Source: Centropus unirufus (lineage: Eukaryota; Chordata; Aves; Cuculiformes; Centropidae). From it: a stretch of 64,000 nt of DNA. Under the pieces are notes generated by a model. The model saw only the letters and a program-made list of their open reading frames with translations. It was not told the origin of the DNA and searched no databases. Shown here piece after piece: positions 23,545-35,653 of the stretch. The stretch lies in contig VYZI01000035.1 in NCBI GenBank assembly GCA_013397695.1, positions 1,788,062-1,852,061 on the forward strand, written 5' to 3'. Each line of letters starts with the position of its first letter. The stretch's first letter is position 1. Made by a program: the position numbers and the translations under genes.

Positions 23545-23691
23545 TCACAGACACACAATCGGTTCATTTAAAGTCACCTTTCCATTGAGCTGCAAATAAC
23601 TAGAGAAGTTCTTTTCTTGTTTGTACTCTAAAGCTATGTGCTGACACTAATTTTTTCCTGCGTGGACAAATGTTTTAAATGAATGTCATGT

Positions 23692-24326
23692 CATGGTTAA
23701 ACCAACAGATGTTATGCATTGCTCCGGTTACCGAAGAAAAGTGCGGATGTTGGTGAGTAACCAGTTTCTAGGTGTGTTTCTCAAAAGAGTTGTCCATTCG
23801 AGATCTTTGATATTATCAGGAAATAATGTCTGAAGCTTACGACACCGCTGCAGTTCCATCTGTCCCCCAGACTGATGGTGGCACGTGTGTCTATCCATGT
23901 GCCATTTTGTAACAAGCTGAAGTTTAGAGCCATAAATCACTGCTTCTGCAGTAGTGACAGGTGCAGGATAACAGATGCAGTCTCCAATATATCAAGAGAA
24001 TGCCATGATTTATTTGCATTAAGGAGGTCTGGGGTTAGCAATCTGCTTGAAACTAGATATCCATATGGTGCATGGCTGCTAGTTGAGAATATTTGCCTGG
24101 AATAATGTACTCTATTAAAATGCAAACTCCAGTATATAGCCTTGGAAAATGTCTGGACACCCGTGTCAGCTCCTTGAGACGCCTGAAGAGTGCATTATGT
24201 GAGCTGAAGTGCAGAATGTCACTAATCTTGTGACAGCAAGCCTGGCAACCAGGTGCAAGTGCCCAATAAAAGCGTTTGAATACGCAAGTTTTCTCACTGA
24301 CCTCTAAGTTAGGCGTGTATCTAACA
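23692..24326 (+). mobile_element. Probable solo LTR of an endogenous retrovirus
   Basis: The left end reads TGTCATGGTTAAACC, similar to the TGTCATGGTTTAACCCC start of a common avian LTR group. Promoter-like order is preserved. A TATATA box at 24133-24138 is followed about 130 bases later by AATAAA at 24265-24270. A T-rich U5-like stretch then ends in CTAACA at 24326. No coding remnant or primer-binding site is clear to the right, so it is best read as a solo LTR or an LTR cut off from its body. The exact left boundary is uncertain because a second TGTCATG begins at 23687. Confidence 0.45.
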
Positions 24327-24954
24327 ACAGAACTGAAGAGGATCTACAGAAAGAAGTCTCTGAGGAAAGTTTTCTTTGCTGCTCAGCTGTTTGTAAAGAT
24401 GATGATGCCGAACATATGGGTAAAGGTAGGACAGCTCTGTGATACAGAGGATAGGAATAAAAAATGCCCGAAATAAGGCGCACACAGAAGTGCCAGAGAG
24501 ATCGATGAGTTTGGGTCAGGCAGAGTGTGTCATCTTTGCTACAGTTTGCTCTGTAAAGCGACCTGAGAATACACAAAGCAATCGGTCTAATAGCAGGACT
24601 TCCACCACTGAAAAGCATGAAAATGCAGTGATGTTATTAAGGGATGGTTGAAAATGTTATTCATTTATCTACAGACACATTATTCTGATCTTAAAAGTAT
24701 GATGAGTTTAAGGACATATTGTCAGGGAACATCCAAGGCTGGCGGTTCCCAGAGGAGCTGGAATGTGTGTGTGGAGGCCTCAGGCAAGGCTGGTCAGGGC
24801 AATTAAGACCTATTAGTGCCCTCAGGACCCTGACACATATTTGGATGGAAAAAGAAACCGGAGACAATAAAAAAATGGAGAATGAAATAAATTGCAGCTT
24901 GGGTTTACTGAATGTGAATTGAATGCGAATGTGAATGCGAATAGCCTGACTTCC
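24327..24954. other. No gene recognised; short GAATGTGAAT tandem
   Basis: Possibly ERV-derived at its left side, but no family motif was identified. The stretch 24910-24943 repeats a GAATGYGAAT unit imperfectly. Confidence 0.4.
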
Positions 24955-25410
24955 TCATTGCTATCTCATTTTCTAGACAAAAGAAATGTCACCAATGTCA
25001 TCTGTCTGGCCTACCATGCCATTAGGGAAAATGGAGAAGATGCAAATCAGCAGAAGAAATTTCAGGCGAATAAGGAATTAGTTAGAGACAGCAGTAGGTG
25101 CTTTTGAAGGGGAATGTACTGCGTAGAGGAAAGTCAGGAGTGGAGTTCCTCAAGGAGTAGCCTAGTGATTGGTCTCTTAAATATTTTCACATAATTTTAG
25201 GATTAAATGTGGAAACATGCTGACAAAACCTGATTATGACAGTTACGAGAAGTGATCAACATAGAAGAAGTTCAGGATATCACACAAGAAATAAATAGGG
25301 GATCCTTAAACTCCAAGGCTGAGAAATTGGAAAAAATCAACAGCATAAAATGTCAAAGCATGAATTTAAGGAATAATAGAAAGAATTTCTGTAGTCACTC
25401 GAGAGCCCAT
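24955..25410 (+). mobile_element. Old CR1-like reverse transcriptase fragment
   Basis: The strongest landmark is 25139-25156, which still encodes SGVPQG, the conserved turn of non-LTR reverse transcriptases. Upstream is a decayed 'gacaaaagaaatgtcaccaatgtcatctgtctgg' block, the counterpart of the D-V-I-Y-L-D motif region, and 'ataaggaattagttag'. Downstream are 'ttaaatattttcacataa', where the family has the L-F-N-I-F-I-N block, and a shifted 'aaattggaaaaaatcaacagcataaaatgtcaaagcatgaattt'. Many indels show it is much older than the copies at 12.7 and 17.8 kb. Confidence 0.6.
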
Positions 25411-26021
25411 CTCTTGAAAACAACTGAGAAGGAGGATTAGAGCAGACTACTTTCTCACAAAAAGACTATGAGCAACCAAAGAAATGGAACTACATATATG
25501 TACAAATAACTATAGGTATTTTCGCTTACACTATGCTTAGTAGATAAGCTACCAAATAAAGGCGCCACTGAGCAGAGCAGTATCCTAGGATTGGGATGAA
25601 CTGCTCCTCAATGAATTTGTCTTCCTACTTCTCAACTATGGCAGGAAATTAGACTTCTGAATTAGCCTCCTGCTTTCTAGATTGGTAAAATGGGTGAAGT
25701 AAGTCTCATTCATAATAATTAACTGGGAATCGGGAATGTTACAATTGCACCAATGGCATAAAAGAACAGCAGCAGAACCTGACTGGACAACCCTCCACAC
25801 ATGTTCCAGCAGCTTCCCCTCTTAGCTGTCATCAAGTTCCTAGATTTGGTTAAACAAAACAAATTGACCTCACAAAGGTCTAATTTTAGGACCTATTCAT
25901 TAATACTTAATTGTCCACAAGCTGAGTCTAACAAAAGATGCACGTATTTCTCTCAAACCCTCCTCATCTCTAGAGTTAATTTGCAAACAAGTTAGAACCT
26001 GATATCCATTCTTTCTTTGCC
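25411..26021. other. No feature recognised
   Basis: AT-rich sequence with short chance frames only. Confidence 0.5.
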
Positions 26022-26135
26022 ACAGATAAAGAAACTAAGGCACAGGGGTGAAATGATTCGCCAAGGCACACAGAAAAGAAAGAGCCCAGCAGTCTTGAGT
26101 CTGAGTACATTGCCATGTCCCGTGGTGCACGCTGC
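26022..26135 (-). repeat. Degraded MIR-type SINE
   Basis: The plus strand shows the reverse complement of the MIR core: 'acagataaagaaactaaggcacaggggtgaaatgattcgccaaggcacacag...gagcccagcagtcttgag'. This follows 'acagatgaggaaactgaggcacagagaggttaagtgacttgcccaaggtcacacag...gagccgggattcgaac' with the expected order and spacing. Confidence 0.72.
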
Positions 26136-26702
26136 CTCCCACAATTACATTAGTAAAGTACTGCAGGAGCTTGGTGTGCTCTTAAAACCACTAAGATTGG
26201 CATGTTACAAGAAAACATGATACTTTCACCCCATTTTTCATCCCCTGAAGATGCTATAAGACCTTAAGCTTAAAGGATTATTGGTAATAAAACAGTTTGC
26301 AGAGATGACTGGTGACACTCCTGACACAGTGACCATATTCTCACAGGCTGTTAGGTGAATGTGAAGGAGGCAAAGAGGATAGGTTTTTGAAAGAAATGTT
26401 TGGCTCAGAAAGATAGATACAGCAATTTGTGATGAGAGTTTTTAAAAAGCAAAAAGAACACAGAAGAAGAAGCAAGACCTTTTAGGCTCATTAGGCATTA
26501 ATTCAGAGGAAATAGTTTCAGGTTTGAAAGTGGAAACCCTCAGCACCCTAGGCACCAGCAATAAATCACTGAAGTGACTGATTACACAGCTGTTTTATCC
26601 AACAGCATCCACATGGATGTTTTACAGAGTGTCTCTGAATATGACTGATTATATAAAGAGCCAACAGATATCAGCTCTGATGGGAATGGAAATTATCATG
26701 GG

Positions 26703-26823
26703 AAGACTAAAAAAAAGTCACAAAATTGAGAAAGAATAAAAGAGAAAAGAGAGAAAAGAAAAAGAAAAGAGAAAAAGGGAATAGGAAATGAGAAAGGGGA
26801 ACGGGAAAGAGAAAAGGGAATTT
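26703..26823. repeat. Polypurine (GA-rich) tract
   Basis: About 120 bases on the plus strand are almost entirely A and G, built from AAAAGAGA and GGGAAA variants. It encodes a pseudo-protein of F, S and L on the minus strand, which should not be read as a gene. Confidence 0.9.
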
Positions 26824-28104
26824 TCTGCAGCAGGTAGCCAGGAGGCAAAGGACTAGTGGTGGTCGTGGGCCCTCACCAGTCACCTCTCCAGTGCAGCAGG
26901 TGATCAACCCATTATTTTTCCTACAGTAACCATATGGTTTCACCCTGGTGCACTCTGCCTCTTTCTCAGTCACCATTGCTTATTACGGTAATCATTGCTC
27001 AAAGCACATTTTGATTGCACGTTTAGCCGATGCTAACTCACTCCTCAGCTTCTTGCAAAGGTATTACTGGGCAATGCTATCTCCTATTGGCAACTACTAG
27101 GCTCTGCACGGTTTCTAACAATGTTTACTCTAAAAGCCACAAAACAAGAAGTGAAGAAGGAAAAAAAAAAGTGTGGTTCACACAGTGGTGGCAGTTGAGA
27201 AATCCAGTGCAGCTACCATGATTGTGGTCCAGAACTGGGATGATAACAGCACTTACAGGGGTACAAAACTCTGACCCAGCTCCCTCGGGGTATAAAGGTA
27301 TACGGCAGCCCAGAAAAGTGACCTGCAGACCGCTGTGTTGTGAGGGAGAGGCAGTAAAGATGCAAAAGGAAATATCCAGGAATCATGCAAGTTGCTGACT
27401 CCTTTGATCGGAGCAGCAACAGGATAATTCCCCCCCTCTAACTCTCTAGGGAAGCCTCTGATTTCTGCAGCCAGGGAGAAAATGACGTGCTTTCCCCAAT
27501 GCCAATGCCTGAGAACCTAGAGAGGACTTCCCAGCTTCCCTTTTCTCTGCCTGTCACCCTTTCCATCTGTCTTGGCTTTTGGAAACCCAGTCCTTCTCCT
27601 ACATCCTCCCTAAAAGGCCCTTACATTTTACTCCCCACCTCATGGGAAATATTTTCATGTTTATATGTGCTTTGTGATTAAAGAATTGTTTCATTTCAAG
27701 ATGCCCTTGCCTTCTGTGTCTTGGGATGAGAGCAACACCAGGGCTCACATTCTGCAGCCACTGCTGCAGTTTATGTCCTGATAGAGCTGTGGGAGCCGTA
27801 AGATTTATGTGGAATCCATAGTTTGGAAAGAAGTATTTGGTAAAAATAAAAGAACAAGGGCTTAGTTGTATTCCCACTTCTATCATGAGCTGGTAGCAGA
27901 GTAGCTGCAATTCTGCATACGTATCCCAAGTTCACAGCTACCAAGTACATTGTCCAGAGAGTAGAAACAACTCACAAAGTCCCTGGCATATGGTTACAGA
28001 CTCTTAAGATTTGCAAGTGGACAGAGAAGAACATTGTCCGTTTAATACCTCAAGAAAGATAAAGAATCTCACGCTGTGAATGACAAGCCTTGCACAGGTG
28101 TCAT
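26824..28104. other. No gene recognised
   Basis: Mixed-composition sequence, locally richer in GC around 27.2-27.8 kb. Several overlapping short frames occur on both strands without recognisable domains. Confidence 0.5.
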
Positions 28105-28190
28105 CTGGTATTCATAGATTCACAGACTTTAAGGCCAGAAAGAAGTCTTAAGTCATTTTTATTGACTCACTGCCTGTTAGAGGTTAATAT
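28105..28190 (-). mobile_element. Old CR1-like 3' tail
   Basis: The plus strand reads 'tattcatagattcacagactttaaggccagaaagaagtcttaagtcatttttattgactcactgcctg'. This resembles the reverse complement of the tail of the turtle- or crocodile-type CR1 ('...catagactttaaggccagaagggaccat...gatcatctagtctgacctcctg'). Confidence 0.5.
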
Positions 28191-30107
28191 GTTTCACCCA
28201 GAGAAGTGAGTGATTTCTTTTTTCAGACCGCAATGAATGCCATTGAAATATCTTTGTGCTCTATAGTTTCAAATCCTGCTAAAGCTATTTTTCTTGTGCT
28301 AAGTTTCTCAGAGATCTTTCTGTTTATACTAAAAAAAAAACTAAAAAAGCAATAGTGAAATATGAAACTAAAAGCAATAGTGAAATATGTTTGACCTTTT
28401 GATCCTTTGGCATGCTGGGCTTTTTTTTCAACTCTCATAAATGTTCCATCTTCTCTTGTTAGGACAATTTTTTTTTAATACAGATTTCTCCCATTGCACT
28501 AACACAGTGTTCATTAAATTCACGTTATTGTTTTTAATTAGACCACAGGAATGTTTTACTGGCTCTGACTTCACATACCATGGGATCCTACATAGCATTT
28601 GAATCTCAGTGCCATCCCATTAGCCATCACCAATTTGGCTGGGCTTAATTGTGGTCACCTTCAGGGGTAGAATGTAAAAGTGATCATCAAGTATTCTTCT
28701 GTCTCCACTCAAGCTGAGTAATGAGGGATTCCTTTGCTGTCCATTTATTTTACAGTTGCTGCTGACCCCAAATGGCTCTTGCGTTGCTGCATAGCAGTGC
28801 ATGAAGTGCCTGGCTTTGAAAAGACTCCAGTTGCCCTAAAATAATGACGGGCAGCAGAGAATTAGCATTCACTGTCTTTTTTTCTAAGTCATCTTCTTTT
28901 CTTTCAATGTCTCTGCTAATGACAGTCATCTTCCTGTATTCCTGTACCAAATGAACCTGGATTTTTTTCAGTGTTCTCACAATTATTGCATTAAGAAGAC
29001 TATTTACTCTCATTGGAAGGAAAATTTCTAGCATACAAATTCCTTTGTCTCCCAGAACACAAATTCGTATATAGACCTGTATGAGCCCTTGTTACAGAAG
29101 GGTTTATGATGTTAGTGACATAGGAATGTGTACAGGCAAATGAATAAAACAAGCATGTTTCAAGTCAGGGCACTATGACCTGGATGGGGTCAAATTAAAT
29201 GGGTAAAAACTGGTTCCATGATTGGACTTGAGAGGTCATGTTTCAAGGGTCACACTCTACCCTGGAGACCATTAACAAGTGAGATGCTGCATGGGTCTGT
29301 CCTGTTTAGCATCTAAAACCTCCTCACTGAGAGAGACTCAAGGGCAAGGGGAAAGTTATAATGAGAGATGTAGGGGTGTGAGGGTGTTTGTACAAGTGCG
29401 TGCATATATGTGTGTGTGTCTCTTTGTGTACGTATGTATAGGTATGAGAAATACTTAGATACATTTGTTGACCTTCCCGCTGCTCTTGTGAGCTACCCGG
29501 TGCACGAAGGTACAATGATGCAACTGGTACTCTCAATGCCTCAAATACTTATTGAGATTCAAATCTTGGAAGTATTTGATATTACCTTAAAAAAAGGTAC
29601 TTTAAAAAGTATCTTAATGTATGCAAATGTATCTTAATGTATGCAAAGACCTATTTCATATTTTAGATCAATTAAGGAGTGGATGCTCTATCATCTAGTA
29701 ATCTGAGATGTCTCTGATGTGTGTTACCCAGTCAGAAGTACATGAATGTTATTAAAATTGCAAGATTAGCACTAAAAAATGAAGCATTGCAGAATCCTAT
29801 GTCAGACGACTTCTCCAGCTGCATTATTACGTAGTTTTTAATTATAACATGCATTATCAAATACTTTTTCCTTCTCTGCAGAACCTCTTTCATCATAAGC
29901 TTCCCCCTCATTCAATGAATGACTCCTATTCCTTATTGCTGTAAAACTTTTAAAACCTGCTCTGAAAACAATTTTTTTTAATTTCCTTTTGAGATTTTCC
30001 AGTTACCTTTTTATACTGCTTCATTTCATCCAGTCTTTTCAGAATACCCAGGCACGTATTTACTGTCACAAAATTATTTAGGATGGAGGGGACCTATAAT
30101 CATTTTG
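28191..30107. other. No gene recognised; two short tandem duplications
   Basis: Contains duplicated units at 28340-28389 (about 23 bases, ACTAAAAGCAATAGTGAAAT core) and 29609-29648 (20 bases, GTATCTTAATGTATGCAAAT, two copies). A TG-rich patch lies near 29395-29450. No coding signal was seen. Confidence 0.5.
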
Positions 30108-30200
30108 CATTTTTACTTTCTCATTTTACAGAAGGAGAATTGAGAAACAGAGATGAAACAAGAGAATTTCACCTGGTGAGACTAGGGACCCAGGTGGGAC
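30108..30200 (-). repeat. Probable MIR-type SINE fragment
   Basis: 'cattttacagaaggagaattgagaaacagagatgaaac' resembles the reverse complement of the MIR core ('cattttacagatgaggaaactgaggcacagagaggttaa'). It is shorter and more diverged than the copy at 26 kb. Confidence 0.45.
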
Positions 30201-32392
30201 TTTCTGAACACACACCTAGAAGTTACTTCTGCATCAGTACGACACTCCAGAGTAAACCTTCAGGATCAGCTTCCCAGTCACTGGTCCAACACCTGACATA
30301 TTTTAGACTTCTTTAGGATGAAAGCAAATCCCAGCCTTAGTGTGGGATGTCCAGCCTAAGTGGGTGGCACTGCGTGGGAGCACTAGTGTAGAGGCAAGGG
30401 TAGGCTACTGAAGTGCAGGGCAGTGGTGGGCTTCCTTCATTTCAAGCCTACCCTTTCTCTTGGCTGCTCCCTTCCCTGGCGCCTTCCCTACTAACAGTGG
30501 CTACCTCTTTTTTTTTCTCCACACCTACTGCCTCTCACTATTCCTCTCACGGTAGCATCTTTCTGTGGCATAAATGCTTATGGCTGCATGCCATTCTCCA
30601 CAGTTTTCTCCACCCGGATTTTTCTTCCTCATTTTCCCTCCCTTCATGGAGCAGCATGCACTGAGATGAAGAACTATGCCCAAGTACTTTAGTAGTGTGC
30701 TTGGTGTCTCACTGGGCACATGTCCAAGAATTTTGTAGATGTAATTGGGTCCACAAATTTAAATAAGCTCAATAACTCTCAATATAACACTTCAGGTCCT
30801 GATTAATACGTAATTAACATAATCTTTAAAGAATGAGTCATTGCGTAATTTTTTTTTGCAATCTTATCCTGATTTTTCATGTGATTCATATAATCCTTCA
30901 TGAAGTCTGTCACCTTTACTATCATGGACAATAAATTCCCAATTACAGTATTGCACCATTCCAGTATGAAATCAGCAGCTGTTGACAGAGAAAATTATAT
31001 TTTGGTCATATAATTGAGTAATAGCAGCTTTTAATGCAGCTAGGAATCAGAAGAAGATAAGAACTGTATTTTTTTACCTTTGCAAACTTCTAGGAAGTAA
31101 TCCATAAACCAAGGCTTGAGAACCTCTTTCACTTTTGTTCTTATTATAACATCATCAAATTTTAGTTTGGGAAGGTAATTAGTATGCTTCTGAAAGTGGC
31201 AAAAAAATTACTCTTTTGAGTGATAATTAATGAAAAGGCTGTTACAGGCTACAAAAGCAGGGATTTCCCATTCTTAGTGTGACTCCTCTTGCAATGCTTC
31301 ACGCATTGGCTCCTTGACTCCACTGGCACTGATTTCCAGATGGTGTTTATGTATCATAGAGCAGATTTTTAAGTAATTTTTCAAGGCGACGTATTCAAGT
31401 GAGACAAACCATGATGCTTAAGACCTCAAAAAAAAATTACGTATAATGCATGTATTACATATTATTATACATATTACATATATTACATATAATATTTCTT
31501 AGATTTTGTATTGGGAGAAGCAAATAACAGGCCAGTGAGTCCTGTTCACTGTCTCAATTCATCTCATTATTTTGCTGATACTATCATCAACCATTCAACC
31601 ACCTTTTTCTCCTAGAATGAAGAATGAGACAGACCCGGTAGGTAGACCTGGACCATTTTTTTTCCCGAGGATTAGTAACTTTGCTAAAACTGGACATGTC
31701 AGTTAAGAAAACTGGGAGGTCACACTGAATCTGACAGTTAAGACTACAGAAGAGGAGGATAAATTCTGAAAATGTCAAAATGTTTCATTTTGCTATTTTC
31801 AGAATGAAGAATTCCGTTTTGCTGAAATGTTTGTTTTGACTTTATCTACCTGAAACTTGAAAGTTCTGAGTTCTTTTATGGCATCCAAATGAGACTTCTT
31901 TTCTAAACTAGGAAGTGGAGTGCAAAGCCTACAAAATGACCAAATAATCAAAAGAGACAACCAAATGAAACATCCCATTTAGGATTTCATAAGAGATTTG
32001 CACTTAAACCAAAACTATTCTTCCCAGTATAATTTGAAGAAACAGATGAGTAGACATGTTCTATTTTGATTCAGACCAAATTATTGCTGTAATTTTTCAG
32101 TATAGCTATGGAACAGAGACACCTGTCATGTTCCTGTCCCTATTTACAGGACTCTGAGTAGCTTCCTCCTTTCCCCAGTTTTTTGGTCCTTCTTTTTGAT
32201 TGTCATTCTTTTACTTGGTCATATACACTTATGTAACTGGAGGCAAATATTTCTTGATTTGATATGACTAATGCAGAAAGACCTGGCAAGACTTTGGCTT
32301 GTTTAACCTTTTAATACCAAAAGACAGCAAGAAATATAGCTGCTTCATATAAGTACATCAGTACAGACATGCCAGGGAAAGAAGAAAATATT
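30201..32392. other. No feature recognised
   Basis: Ordinary AT-rich sequence with a TATTACATA-rich patch at about 31438-31495. The frame at 30413-30664 is pyrimidine-rich translation, not a convincing protein. Confidence 0.5.
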
Positions 32393-32517
32393 NNNNNNNN
32401 NNNNNNNNNNNNNNNNNNNNNNNNNNNNNNNNNNNNNNNNNNNNNNNNNNNNNNNNNNNNNNNNNNNNNNNNNNNNNNNNNNNNNNNNNNNNNNNNNNNN
32501 NNNNNNNNNNNNNNNNN
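32393..32517. other. Assembly gap (125 N)
   Basis: A run of undetermined bases. Anything inside it is unknown. Confidence 1.
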
Positions 32518-33639
32518 CACTATCTGAGAAGCAAATTTATGGAGACTAAAGGGGATAAAAAAGAGTATGTTTAGGACAGAACCTAGTTTATGAGAGACAT
32601 ATGCTGCAGTAGCTTGGGATAAAAAGCTGAACTTTGAGACTGTTTTGTGCTTGATACATACTTTATAGGAGTATGAATGTTCCGTTCTCTAATTTGCTAC
32701 AAATCCAGCATTAGATGTGTCCAAGGATCACAGCACTACTGCCATGCATCATATTAATATGGCAGGGATGAATATTATGCTGAAATGTATCTGTATGCTG
32801 GACTGAATCCTTGACGATTCAGTTCTAGGTAAACATGAACTGAAAAGGCAGTCTTATTTCTAAAAAAGTTCAGCTTTGCAATATAAATTGTCTACATGAG
32901 CTAACAGTGGGAAAAGTTAATACTAACCTTTTGGAATTGTAGTTTGGTCCACAGATCTCCTTTCCATAAACTGCCTTAGGAAAAACAACTTAGAAGCTGC
33001 CTTTGCCTCCCAGGAAAAAGCTGTTGTCTGAGAGATAGGTTGTCTCCCATAACTACTGTAGTGAGAAATAACAGCTGAACAGTGATTTTACGTATTAGGG
33101 TGCTTGGACAGTCACTGCCAGTGAGGATGGGATCTGTGCTGGAGTGTTGGCCCACCTTCTAACTGATGACAAGTGGAGCTTGGGTTGCTCCTGCCAGAGA
33201 AGGAGTTAAATGCTTGCTGTTTTATTGCTCTCCTTGTACTCATCGGATGATGTCTAGGAAAAATTTCCTCACCACTTTTAGTCTTCAAATACATGTTCTA
33301 TCCTCACTAGCACTTGCGTGCAATAAATGCTAACATCATAACTCTATCAGGCAGAAATTATTATACTATTTTTTACTGCATATTTTCTAATTCACATTTT
33401 TGGGGTGAATGTAACTTTAAAAGCTGCAGCAGACAGAAGCCAGTGGTGTAAGTCTTCATGTGCTGTGACTGATACAAATGGAGAAGTTGATCTCTGAACC
33501 AAAAAGATTACATACCAGAAATATGTGTGCCCAGAGGGAGAGGAAAAAAAGGGGAGTACATCATACTGCGGATCTGAGTCCTCACGCATCCTTTGCTGCA
33601 AGGCAAATAGGGAGGCACCAATGGGACCAGCCTATACTT

Positions 33640-33900
33640 GTGCTGTTGGCTCAGGTTGGTGGGAAATGTGAACTTAATGCCTGCCAGACTGAGACCAGCC
33701 CCAGCCTCTCTGGTCTGGGCTGACCATCCCTGGGTTGTGACTGACCCAGTTCCCCATTCCCCACCCAGCTCTGCTCTTCTGGCCCGTTGCTGTGGGATAT
33801 CACCATGTTGGGATGGGCAATGCCCTGTCCATCACCATCACCCTCAGACCCTGGCTTGCCTGCGCTCACCCCACACTCCGGAGGGACATCTCCATCTATA
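33640..33900. repeat. Unclassified GC-rich repeat, copy 1
   Basis: This GC-rich island in AT-rich surroundings shares ordered similarity with 53700-53900. Both read 'ctctgctctt.tggcc...tgctgtgggat', then 'gtt..ggggcag.c.ctgtcc', 'ccatca' and 'ctc.cctgc.ctcac'. A dispersed repeat, perhaps part of an LTR, is the simplest explanation. No element could be named. Confidence 0.4.
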
Positions 33901-35586
33901 GGTGGTGTTAGATATACATGCACAAGGAATTCCCCCGCTGGCTCCAGCACTTCAGTGAGGTTGTGTGGTGCTTATTTTTCTCTAAGAATGGACTTGACGA
34001 CTACTCACTGGTTGCTCTAAGGCACAACTCTCAGCACAGCATTTTGGAGGAGCCAGCTCTGCCATCAGAGACTAAGGGCAGCCGCCAGCTACATTCTGCC
34101 CAGAGTTGTCCATCGCCAGGGCCTCCAGGGAACACCTGAGGAATTAACACCCCAACATCCATGGATTTATGATATGGGATCATTAGTGTTTGGGCCGATT
34201 TCCACTTGATGGCAGCAGAGCCCACAGCAACGGGGCATGGAAAGGCTCGTGAGCAGATTTCTGTTTATCATTGATGGGATGGAAGGGTATGAGTGCTGAT
34301 GGCAAAAAGCTGACTTTTAAGAATACGCAGTATACTTTGGATTGTGACTGTAACAGCGATGAGACTGGCTTTGACAAGCCCTGGAGTCCTTCTGCCCATT
34401 TCCCAAAATGTGAGGGTCAAATACGCAATGGGTTTTGCAAGAGGTGAAAACTCCACCGCAGAAATGACACGAGACCAGATTTGCTCCAGCTCAGGTCATG
34501 CTCTTAAAAAACTTCAGTGGCTTGGGTAAATAGTTCTGAATGCAGAGTTTGAGGGTTTTTTTTCCTGCTTTCAGTACAAATGGTTTGTTCTGAATGTCTG
34601 TGTGCTGTGCAAATAGAAAGCAGCCAAGAGTATGTAATTTCTGAGACTGAGCCAGTTTTTGGTGTTTTCAGGCAAGTGTCCACAGAAGAAACTAAAAGAG
34701 AAGAATTTCAGAGAATAAGCAGAGAAGCACAGAAAGGACATAGAGTTACAGAAAGAACATGTTCTGCAAGATCTGCTCTGTAGCCACATCAGTCTTTTAA
34801 TTAAGTCTGTATTTGCAGATGTTTCTTAAGAGCTTAATCAGCTTCTGGGCGAAAGCATTTTGGGTGTAAACTAAAGGAACTTGAACTTTTCTCAGCTCTG
34901 TCTCCAGCTAAGGACCCGCATGTCACCTGGCAGCCGCCCCGTTTGCTGTGGGGTTGGCTGAACTCTTTGTCATATTGCAAGGTCTGGAACAGAGGCTGCT
35001 TTTCTCACTCTTGTCTTTGTTCCAAAATTATGTTAACGAAACTAATATATATATATTTCAAGCCACATTGGACACCAGTATAAAAATGAGATTTAAACGT
35101 TATTCTCATCTTCTTAGAAATGTTTCCCATTGTTAAGCAATTGCTCTCCCCTTTCCTGCCAGGATAATAATAGTGTTTTAAAAAAGCTAACTTATTCCTC
35201 ACTGTAAAGATATGTATTCTGCAAAATTCAGGCAAGAGCTAAAATGTCGGCTTCATTGGATATCTCTGTTTCATGGATTCTGGTAGAATCACAGCTGGCA
35301 TGTTCAGCATGGTGCTTGGAAAGCTGGACAGTGAAGTACTGATGGAGAAAATCAAAAGTTCCATAGAAAGCCCAGCAAGCACTTTTTCTGACAAGTTAAT
35401 TTTTGAAAATGTTTGCTCTTTGTGAAGTTAGATAGAATGTGTTGCTCCAACAATCTTGAGTTCCTGCAGGAGCACATAAACCCTAGAAAAACAAAACCAC
35501 AATAAAAAATATTTCCTTACAAAACCTGAAGAGGTGAACAGATGGGTATATAATGTGTTTTTCAGACTTATCTCTACTTATTGCAG
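33901..35586. other. No gene recognised
   Basis: Mixed sequence with several frames of 60-75 codons on both strands and no domain. A short (TA)n tract lies at 35045-35056. Confidence 0.45.
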
Positions 35587-35653
35587 GTCTTCGGGCTGCA
35601 AATCTGGTGTTTCAGATACTGCAGGAGTGGGAATAGCGATAATATTCAAGACT
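35587..35653 (+). other. Candidate small exon (unidentified)
   Basis: TCTACTTATTGCAG precedes and GTGAGTCACT follows, so both splice signals are good. Two frames are open over the 67 bases: one in phase 0 (begins VFGLQIWCFRYC) and one in phase 2 (begins SSGCKSGVSDTAG). No similarity is recognised. The phase-0 frame joins without a shift to the candidates at 23332 and 51902. Confidence 0.2.
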
